From contig JAAHII010000001.1 of assembly GCA_010671905.1 (NCBI GenBank), forward strand, positions 6,720,026 through 6,784,025: a DNA stretch of 64,000 bases, given 5' to 3'. Origin of the DNA: Leptolyngbya sp. SIOISBB (GTDB lineage Bacteria > Cyanobacteriota > Cyanobacteriia > Phormidesmidales > Phormidesmidaceae). The notes beneath the pieces were generated by a model. It was not told the origin of the DNA, made no database searches, and saw nothing but the letters and a program-made list of their open reading frames with translations. Below are positions 57,771 through 64,000 of the stretch, one piece after another (within the stretch, counting starts at the first letter, position 1; every line of letters begins with the position of its first letter). The translations under genes and the position numbers were made by a program.

Positions 57771-58415
57771 ATGGCATTAACCATCGCCATCACCTCAGAT
57801 TTCATTTGTCCTTGGTGTTTAGTGGCCGAAACGCGCCTACAGCAAGCCATTGCCCAACTCAATCCAACAATCGATATTGAGCAGATTTGGTATCCCTTTG
57901 AGCTCAATCCAGACATGCCGGAAGCGGGGATAGATCGCCAAGTCTATCGTTCTCAGAAATTTGGCAGTTGGGACTATTCGCAGCAGCTAGATGCCAAGAC
58001 TGTCGAAGCCACAGCGGCTGACAATATCACCTTTCGCTACGACCTCATGACCAATACGCCCAACACCCTGAAGGCTCATCGTTTGACTTGGCTGGCCGGA
58101 CAACAGAATCAAGCCACCGCGATGGCAGAGCGGATTTTGCGAGCCTATTTCACCGAAGGTCAGGACATTGCTGATGCGGCAGTTCTCATCAATTTAGCGG
58201 CGGAGATTGGCCTCAAGATAACCGATGTTGAAGCCTTTCTGCACTCGGAGGCGGGTCTACCAGAGGTGCGGGAGTTAGAACGTCAGGCGATCGCCCTGGG
58301 CATCCAGGGTGTGCCCCATATCCGTATTGGTCAACAAGTCATATCCGGTGCGGCATCCGTAGATGTTTTACTCAAGGCCTTACAAAATGCGGCTCAAGCA
58401 TTGACTACGGCCTGA
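57771..58415 (+). CDS. DsbA-family oxidoreductase (FrnE-like)
   Basis: A 214-residue protein of the FrnE/DsbA-like group. TSDFICPWCLVAETRLQQAI contains the CPWC active site. The inserted helical domain follows (NTPNTLKAHRLTWLAGQQNQ), then GIQGVPHIRIGQQVISGAAS with the cis-Pro loop. There is no signal peptide, so it acts in the cytosol. Its neighbour is a flavin monooxygenase; both may be under the divergent LysR. Confidence 0.9.
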   Translation: MALTIAITSDFICPWCLVAETRLQQAIAQLNPTIDIEQIWYPFELNPDMPEAGIDRQVYRSQKFGSWDYSQQLDAKTVEATAADNITFRYDLMTNTPNTLKAHRLTWLAGQQNQATAMAERILRAYFTEGQDIADAAVLINLAAEIGLKITDVEAFLHSEAGLPEVRELERQAIALGIQGVPHIRIGQQVISGAASVDVLLKALQNAAQALTTA

Positions 58416-58522
58416 GTTAGGCCGCGAGGCACTAGAAAACGGAAGCGACCTCAGTCAGGGTCGGCACCATGGCAGCCACATTGAATGTGGCCCTATATCC
58501 ACACGCATTAGGAGGTAGTCAA

Positions 58523-59662
58523 ATGAACGCGACAGAAAATCGGGCCATTGTCATTGGCGGTTCGTTAGGTGGGTTGTTTGCAGGCATTTTGCTGCGCTCA
58601 ATCGGTTGGCAGGTCGATATTTACGAGCGATCGCCCCATGCCCTCGATAGTCGTGGCGGCGGTATCGTGCTGCAACCTGAGATCGTAGAAGCGTTTCAGC
58701 GAGCAGGCGTAGTCTATGAACCGCCTTTGGGCGTGGTGGCCAATGAGCGCTATTATCTGCAACGCGATGGCCGCATTGCCCAGCGGCTGCCGATGCGCCA
58801 AACCTTAACCTCTTGGAATTTGCTCTATGGCCATATGCGACGGCACTTTCCGGCAGCGCATTACCACCCCGGCAAAACCCTGAAAGCGATCCAACAGCAG
58901 CCGGAACAGGTGACGGCGCTATTTACCGATGGCACCTCTGAAACCGCTGATTTGTTGATCGGTGCTGATGGCCCCAACTCAACGGTGCGCAAACAGCTAC
59001 TGCCCAGCTATCAGCCGCGTTATGCCGGGTACGTGGCCTATCGCGGCTTGGTGGACGAAGCGCAACTTGATTCAGCCACCGCCGCGCTGCTGACAGAACG
59101 ATTTGTCTTTTATCAATTGCCGAACTCGCATATTCTGCAATATGTCATTCCCGGCGCGGACGAATCGCTGGTACCAGGGCAGCGTCGCTTCAATTGGGTG
59201 TGGTATGTCAACCACGACGAGCAAACCCAATTGCCTAACATTCTGACCGATCGAACTGGCCAGCGCCGCGATTACTCAGTGCCCCCCGACCTGATGGCCC
59301 CAGCGGTGGAACAAGCCATGCAAGCCTATGCTGACCAAGTGCTTGCACCGCCCTTTCAAAAGTTAGTCGCTGCGACGCAAGCACCCTTTGTTCAGGCAAT
59401 TTTAGATTTGGGAGTGCCCCAGATGGCGTTTGATCGAGTGGCCTTAGTGGGGGATGCTGCCTTCATTCCCCGACCGCATACAGCCGCTGGGGTATCAAAA
59501 GGGGCCGCCAATGCGATCGCGATCGCGGATGCTTTGGTGGCACAAGATCATGACGTGGCTAACGCCTTACATAGCTGGGAAACTGACCAACTGAGATTAG
59601 GCATGCATTTGTGGAAAGTGGGTCAAGAGCTAGGCGAACGCTCTCAGTTTCAAAATTATTGA
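58523..59662 (+). CDS. FAD-dependent monooxygenase
   Basis: A 379-residue flavoprotein of the PHBH-like class A group. GGSLGGLFAGILLRSIGWQV is the FAD ADP-binding motif (GXGXXG variant GGSLGG), the middle has LLIGADGPNSTVRK (DG motif), and FDRVALVGDAAFIPRPHTAA, GVSKGAANAIAIAD is the GD motif. These enzymes hydroxylate aromatic or related substrates with NAD(P)H. AGGAGG before ATG 58523 fixes the start over an earlier in-frame ATG at 58469. The substrate is unknown. Confidence 0.9.
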   Translation: MNATENRAIVIGGSLGGLFAGILLRSIGWQVDIYERSPHALDSRGGGIVLQPEIVEAFQRAGVVYEPPLGVVANERYYLQRDGRIAQRLPMRQTLTSWNLLYGHMRRHFPAAHYHPGKTLKAIQQQPEQVTALFTDGTSETADLLIGADGPNSTVRKQLLPSYQPRYAGYVAYRGLVDEAQLDSATAALLTERFVFYQLPNSHILQYVIPGADESLVPGQRRFNWVWYVNHDEQTQLPNILTDRTGQRRDYSVPPDLMAPAVEQAMQAYADQVLAPPFQKLVAATQAPFVQAILDLGVPQMAFDRVALVGDAAFIPRPHTAAGVSKGAANAIAIADALVAQDHDVANALHSWETDQLRLGMHLWKVGQELGERSQFQNY

Positions 59663-59790
59663 TGAGTCTGCTGACTCAATTATTAAGCTGACGTATACCT
59701 GATGAACTGAGCAGTTAGATGAATCATTGCTTTGGGAATCATACATCCATCCTCTGCCAGTATTGATACATATCAGGTATTTCTAACGCA

Positions 59791-60405
59791 ATGAATCCGC
59801 ATAACACCGCCTTAGTGCTGATCGGTTTTCAAAATGATTATTTTGCTCAAGACGGCATTTTGAAAGGTGTGATTGAAGAATCTGCCACAGCTACCCATAC
59901 AGTAGAAAATACGATCAATTTGCTAAAGAGCCTAGTCAAGACACCTGTTTTACTCATCTCAACACCAATATTCTTCACGCAAAACTATGAAGAATTAGTT
60001 GAGCCTGTCGGCATCTTAAATACGATCAAAGAGGTTGGCGCTTTTCAGGAAGGAACTAAAGGTTCTCAAGCCATCGAAGAGTTAAATTCCTTTCAAGGCA
60101 GCATTTTAGAAATCCCCGGAAAAAGAGGTTTAAATGCCTTTGTAAATACCGATCTAGATGACGTTCTACGGCAAAGAAACATTAAGAACTTAGTGCTAGC
60201 TGGTGCGGTGACATCTGTTTGTATCGACTCTACTGGACGTTCCGCTTACGAGCAGGGGTATCAGGTATCGGTATTGAGCGACTGTACATCCGCTCGTACT
60301 TGCTTCGAGCAAGACTTTTATTTTGAAAATGTATTCCCTCTCTATGCCAACACGATGACCTCGGCAGAGCTGTTGGAAAAGTTAGCGCCGACACCAGTAT
60401 CGTGA
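59791..60405 (+). CDS. Isochorismatase-like cysteine hydrolase
   Basis: A 204-residue protein of the isochorismatase-like fold. NTALVLIGFQNDYFAQDGIL starts the domain, Lys is in EIPGKRGLNAF, and the nucleophilic Cys in AGAVTSVCIDSTGRSAYEQG. The first catalytic Asp of the usual VIDMQNDF motif reads Gly here (LIGFQNDYF), although the following Asp of QND is kept. The function could be amide hydrolysis; altered chemistry is possible. AT-richer than its left neighbour. Confidence 0.85.
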   Translation: MNPHNTALVLIGFQNDYFAQDGILKGVIEESATATHTVENTINLLKSLVKTPVLLISTPIFFTQNYEELVEPVGILNTIKEVGAFQEGTKGSQAIEELNSFQGSILEIPGKRGLNAFVNTDLDDVLRQRNIKNLVLAGAVTSVCIDSTGRSAYEQGYQVSVLSDCTSARTCFEQDFYFENVFPLYANTMTSAELLEKLAPTPVS

Positions 60406-60491
60406 TCCTGTGTGATTTAGAGTTTATGGGTTTTCTATCTGGTGTACATCCAGATACTCATATTGAGGAAATCCACCAAAGGAACGGCTAG

Positions 60492-61826
60492 ATGCGCGAG
60501 CTTGATACCAAAAATGAACTGCATACGCAAATTCAATATCGTTTAATAGAGAAGTTAACTGAATCAGAACGGCGGCATCGCGAGCTGGTTGAAAATCTGC
60601 GAGAAATTGTATTCGAGTGTGATTACCAAGGTCAGTTAACTTTTATCAATAAAGCTTGGACTGAGACCCTCGGATATCCTGTTCAGGATTCCGTCAGTCA
60701 ACCGTTGGATAAATTTATTCATGGCCCTGATGCCAAAGTTTGGCAATCAGTCTTGAGGCAGCAAAAAGATTGTTGTTTGGAGTTGCAATTCTCTCACCAA
60801 CAAGGAGACATTCTTTGCTTAGAACTCTCAATCCGGTTTAGTCCAACGGCTAAGCCATCAGGCTCGCTCATTAATATTACAGAGCGCAAGCAAGCAGAAT
60901 TAATTCTCAAGCAAACGAATGAATTATTAGAAGATAGAGTTCAGAAACGGACGAGTGAACTCACTCAGGCCAACCAAGAATTAACGATCGCTCTACAGAA
61001 GCTTCAGCAAACTCAAGGTTGGTTGATTCAGCAAGAGAAAATGTCCAGTCTAGGGCAGCTAGTGGCAGGCGTTGCCCATGAAATTAATAATCCAGTTAAT
61101 TTTATCCACGGCAACCTGCTCCATGTTCAACACTATGCTCAAGACTTGCTAGGGCTGGTACAAAAATATCAACAATATTACCCAAATCCGGTCTCTGAAA
61201 TCAGTGCAGAAATTGACGGGATAGATTTTGACTTTATTCAAGCGGACTTGCCCAAAACATTGTCTTCAATGCAGACGGGCAGCGATCGCATTCGCCAGAT
61301 CGTCTCATCTTTGCGCAACTTCTCTCGCCTAGATGAAGCCGGGAGCAAAGCTGCTGATTTGCATGAAGGCATCGAAAACACCTTAGTGATCCTCAATCAT
61401 CGTCTCACATCAGACATTGAGATCGTTAAGCACTACGGAACTCTGCCGTTGATAGACTGCCACCCGGCTCAGTTGAATCAGGTTTTCATGAATATCCTGA
61501 CGAATGCTCTAGACGCGCTGCAGGCTCACGCGGTGACAACTCCCCGGATTACCATTTGCACCGCAGCGATCGCCCAGCAGCAGGTCAGAATCGTCATTAG
61601 TGATAACGGTCCCGGCATTCCAGCAGAAATTCGTGATCGGATATTTGATCCCTTTTTTACCACCAAGCCAGTTGGAGATGGTACAGGGCTTGGTCTGGGT
61701 ATTTGCTATCAAATTGTGGAAAAACACCAAGGCCAAATTCAAGTGAAGTCATCTGCTGACCAGGGCACCGAATTTATCATTACACTGCCCATCACCCTGG
61801 AGAATGCTGCAACGCTGCCAGCTTGA
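60492..61826 (+). CDS. PAS-domain sensor histidine kinase
   Basis: A 444-residue soluble kinase. One PAS domain (about residues 25-135: [20 protein letters not shown], then [10 protein letters not shown]) is followed by a coiled coil ([20 protein letters not shown]). The HisKA/H-box is [20 protein letters not shown], then the ATPase shows N box [20 protein letters not shown]1 [20 protein letters not shown] and G2 [20 protein letters not shown]. The insertion after the H-box is long, as in cyanobacterial kinases of this class. No response regulator is adjacent. Confidence 0.92.
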   Translation: MRELDTKNELHTQIQYRLIEKLTESERRHRELVENLREIVFECDYQGQLTFINKAWTETLGYPVQDSVSQPLDKFIHGPDAKVWQSVLRQQKDCCLELQFSHQQGDILCLELSIRFSPTAKPSGSLINITERKQAELILKQTNELLEDRVQKRTSELTQANQELTIALQKLQQTQGWLIQQEKMSSLGQLVAGVAHEINNPVNFIHGNLLHVQHYAQDLLGLVQKYQQYYPNPVSEISAEIDGIDFDFIQADLPKTLSSMQTGSDRIRQIVSSLRNFSRLDEAGSKAADLHEGIENTLVILNHRLTSDIEIVKHYGTLPLIDCHPAQLNQVFMNILTNALDALQAHAVTTPRITICTAAIAQQQVRIVISDNGPGIPAEIRDRIFDPFFTTKPVGDGTGLGLGICYQIVEKHQGQIQVKSSADQGTEFIITLPITLENAATLPA

Positions 61827-62688
61827 GGAGTGCAGACCCGGCCTGACAGTGTTACCAGTGGGTGAATTTCAGCAAATAACGTTCTCCGTTTATGCATGCT
61901 CTTGAGCGATCGGGGAGATATCCACCGCAAGGCTGTTATGGACCAAGCGTGAGTAACCGATGCACACGACATTGACTGTTCGCGAGTATAGCCGACGGTG
62001 CCCACCAGTGCCTTTTCTTGCAGCCGACGGCAGCCCTGATTTCCTTATTCTGAGCTCCGGTTAATTGAGAAGCATTCTTCTAGATCTAAAAGTGCAGTCA
62101 AAAAATCATCAGTTCAAAAGAACTATATCGGCCTTGATGTTGTCTTTTATACTATTTTTACCTGGACATAGAAAAGACTCAATAAATTCCTGAAAACCTC
62201 TTTGGGTAATGGATTCAGGCTCGTGTAGAAGATTGGGTAAACGGATTTTGACGAGGTTTTACAAAAATTCAGTCTCAATTTTTTGAAGTTTTTTGGAATT
62301 CACAGATAATCCACAATTTTTGGTCAGAATTCCACAGAGTTTTCCACAGATAATGACGAGCCTTTAAGGCTGCGGCGAAACCTGTGGATTAACCCAAAAA
62401 ATAATTCCCCATGCTGTGGAATTGCTCGGAAAATGGGGATCGCTGAGATAGATGCCATGAAAGCCTGATTGCTTCGTTTCACCAGACCTTATGAGGCAGA
62501 TCTACTGTTTTTTTTCAACATTGACACGACTCTGAGGAGTAGGCAGAATGATGCGACCGGAAGACGTTGCGCCTGTGATTACAGCAGCTAGAATCCCTCT
62601 CCTGACGGGGGATTAGAGAGCTGGCTAGATCATGGAGGTGCGGTTTTTGGGTGTTTGCCTATTGGTTATGGTGTCAAAGGAGGAATGG
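61827..62688. other. Intergenic region containing the DnaA-box cluster
   Basis: About 860 bases with no supported protein gene. The DnaA-box cluster at 62307-62423 is the main feature, flanked by AT-rich runs (62276-62300, 62394-62406). A minus-strand frame near 61905-61990 (CIGYSRLVHNSLAVDISPIA) could be a small or remnant gene but lacks support. Confidence 0.5.
62307..62423. other. oriC: Candidate replication origin (cluster of five DnaA boxes)
   Basis: Five boxes lie in about 120 bases: TAATCCACA (62307-62315), AATTCCACA (62328-62336) and TTTTCCACA (62340-62348) on plus; TAATCCACA (62383-62391) and AATTCCACA (62415-62423) on minus. TTTTCCACA is the form described for cyanobacterial DnaA. 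The two halves face each other, and AT-rich DNA that could melt lies on the left. The region is intergenic. dnaA or dnaN is not in the window, so this stands on box density only. Confidence 0.6.
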
Positions 62689-62892
62689 ATGAGCGGCCCT
62701 ATGGTTAGCTTGTTAGTGGAAGTGCCCGAAGAACTCCACGAATCTCTTCAGTGTTATCTCGATTCTCATCCGGCCTGGAATCAGCAGCGTGCGTTTTGCG
62801 CTGCACTATCTCTTTTCCTGATGCAGAACGGCAGTTGCGATCGCCGCGTTAACCGTATCTACCTCGATACGTTATTCGACTTTGCGGCTTAA
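62689..62892 (+). CDS. DUF2811 family small protein
   Basis: A 67-residue protein matching the DUF2811 family: MVSLLVEVPEELHESLQCYL, DSHPAWNQQRAFCAALSLFL, MQNG, then RRVNRIYLDTLFDF. It looks like a ribbon-helix-helix-type or small DNA/RNA binding fold, but its role is unknown. AAGGAGG five bases before ATG 62689 decides the start against the longer frame from 62632. It sits directly after the candidate origin and has its own terminator. Confidence 0.85.
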   Translation: MSGPMVSLLVEVPEELHESLQCYLDSHPAWNQQRAFCAALSLFLMQNGSCDRRVNRIYLDTLFDFAA

Positions 62893-62903
62893 ATTGAGCT
62901 GAT

Positions 62904-62948
62904 GTGACGGGAATGTGGGGTGTTATCTGGCATTCCCGTCACGCTTTT
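62904..62948 (+). terminator. Intrinsic terminator of the DUF2811 gene
   Basis: A perfect 12-bp stem GTGACGGGAATG (62904-62915) and CATTCCCGTCAC (62931-62942) with a 15-base loop is followed by GCTTTTG. It begins 12 bases after the stop codon. Confidence 0.8.
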
Positions 62949-63277
62949 GAACGTTTTGCGGGTTTACAGGTTTTCTGGTTTACAGGATAGTTCGCTGACT
63001 AAGGTGTGAAAGCTATTGAGAATTCCAGGTGTTAGATTCCTGCTCAGACTGCACCAGTTAGCGTTATGCGATCAATAACGCTCGTTTACCCCACTGTTTG
63101 TAAAAAAACAGTTGAACTCCCAGCCGTTTACCAAACAGGTTTGATAGGGTGAGCGGGCATCAATAATTCTACGCTGCGTGGGTATGAGGCAAGGCTTTGT
63201 ACTAGCGCAGACGTCATTAAGCGGATCAGAATGAGGATTTTGGTCCGCTTCTTAATCCTTTGAGGTTCATTGTCATC
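62949..63277. other. Spacer upstream of the MFS gene
   Basis: About 330 bases with no gene. A hairpin-forming ACTGTTT-GTAAA-AAACAGT near 63100-63120 and a related CCAAACAGG near 63130 could be a control element for the transporter. Confidence 0.35.
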
Positions 63278-64000
63278 ATGTCCCCCAGTGCGACACTACA
63301 GAACAAATCCCAAGTTCTTTGGGCTAAGGTCAGTGGCCTAGCGTTGGTGCAGGGGGCGATCGCGCTGATGTGGGTGATTTACAACCTGTATCTGGTGGAT
63401 CTGTTGACCCAAGTAGGGTTGGCCCGTTCCCTGGCAACGGGCTTACTCGTCCTAGAAAATTTGCTGGCCATGGTGATGGAACCGTTAATGGGGAGTCTGA
63501 GCGATCGCCTACAGCAGCAACTGGGCACGCGGTTTCCGCTCATTAGTTTGGGGGTGATTTTAGCCGCTGGTACCTTTATCGCCATTCCTGTCATGGTGGT
63601 TGGGGGTATCGCTGCTGCCGGACGTTGGGTGCTGCCTCTGATGCTGGTGTTGTGGGCGCTGGCAATGACGGTATTCCGCAGTCCCGCGATGTCTCTCTTG
63701 GGTCGTTATGCCTTTGGGACGCGGTTGCCTCAGGCTGCCAGTATTTTGACTTTGGTAGGGGGCGTTGCTGGGGCCATGGGCCCCCTCGCCAGCGAACAGA
63801 TTTTGAGTCGGGGGCCAGTTGTGGCCTTTGCCTTAGGTTCCGGAGTTTTGCTGGTAGCGGCCTTTGTACTTAGACTCACAGCACCGGCAGCAACTGATGC
63901 TGATCCTGAACGTGCAAGTGACGCAATGCCCGCTGGCTTCGCGGGTATTTCGATTCCCGCTTTAGCGATGATTTTTGGTGCCGGGGTTGGGGTCACCTTG
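63278..64000 (+). CDS. MFS transporter, 3' part outside the window
   Basis: An open frame of 241 codons running off the right edge. It shows MFS character: helix 1 LVQGAIALMWVIYNLYLVDL, the loop 2-3 motif EPLMGSLSDRLQQQLGTRFP (G-x-x-x-D-R), helix 4-5 LVLWALAMTVFRSPAMSLLG, RYAF, and later GGVAGAMGPLASEQIL. It resembles cyanobacterial sugar/H+ symporter-like MFS members, but substrate is unknown. ATG 63278 follows TGAGG at a distance. Confidence 0.85.
   Translation, partial: MSPSATLQNKSQVLWAKVSGLALVQGAIALMWVIYNLYLVDLLTQVGLARSLATGLLVLENLLAMVMEPLMGSLSDRLQQQLGTRFPLISLGVILAAGTFIAIPVMVVGGIAAAGRWVLPLMLVLWALAMTVFRSPAMSLLGRYAFGTRLPQAASILTLVGGVAGAMGPLASEQILSRGPVVAFALGSGVLLVAAFVLRLTAPAATDADPERASDAMPAGFAGISIPALAMIFGAGVGVTL

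Noticed and set aside
61905-61995. Minus-strand frame CIGYSRLVHNSLAVDISPIA as a small gene
   Set aside because: It looks protein-like, but has no clear start site and no family; it could be a remnant. Not enough to annotate.

Overview
The window reads as cyanobacterial chromosome. The octamer GCGATCGC (HIP1) is scattered through most genes, and several genes belong to families I know mainly from cyanobacteria: a PcxA/CemA-type proton-extrusion protein, a DUF1400 alpha/beta hydrolase, a DUF2811 protein, a Uma2 nuclease and a small protein just upstream of aroQ. The closest fit is a filamentous or Leptolyngbya-like lineage, but no rRNA or other phylogenetic marker is present to settle this. No tRNA, rRNA, CRISPR array or prophage was seen.

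Layout. 1-8.1 kb: mostly minus-strand accessory metabolism (P-loop kinase, PAP2 phosphatase, a decayed MerR/Clp-N locus, Uma2, an SDR) and a tight three-gene operon (SnoaL-like protein, CrtX-like glycosyltransferase, alpha/beta hydrolase). 8.8-12.6 kb: minus-strand cluster of DUF1400 hydrolase, DoxX, CPA2 antiporter and a small protein. 13.4-19 kb: RND efflux pump and adaptor, divergent from a TetR regulator, with three copies of a CAAACGTTTG-like palindrome. 19.4-29.3 kb: housekeeping genes (mdh, tadA, ligA, pip, aroQ, cinA, GT39). 29.5-32.7 kb: an insertion sequence with intact ends, pcxA, and two MITE-like elements. 33-38.7 kb: a Ser/Thr kinase, then a reductive pyrimidine or hydantoin degradation cluster under a GntR regulator. 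39-45.2 kb: AT-richer accessory genes bounded by two integron attC-like sites. 45.4-48 kb: leuS. 48-55 kb: heptamer-like tandem repeats, a structured terminator, and an EEP nuclease/partner gene pair inserted at the 3' end of another gene. 55-61.8 kb: small redox/regulator pairs and a histidine kinase. 62.3-62.4 kb: a cluster of DnaA boxes (candidate oriC), followed by DUF2811 and an MFS transporter that runs off the edge.

A striking window-wide pattern is that many genes, including the normally essential leuS, are broken by a single extra base, nearly always in a homopolymer of 4-6 nt (merR, cinA twice, transposase, pcxA, DUF4386 twice, leuS, EEP nuclease). Removing one base restores textbook protein sequence each time. 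Sequencing or assembly error is the simplest explanation, and coordinates of those genes are given for the restored reading.

The most promising novelties are the attC-like sites flanking an SMI1/HEAT gene and a LuxR-DUF4386-ADH unit, the EEP nuclease module flanked by two diverged copies of a gene's 3' end, and two MITEs with Tn5-like ends inserted in the same register of a palindromic repeat.
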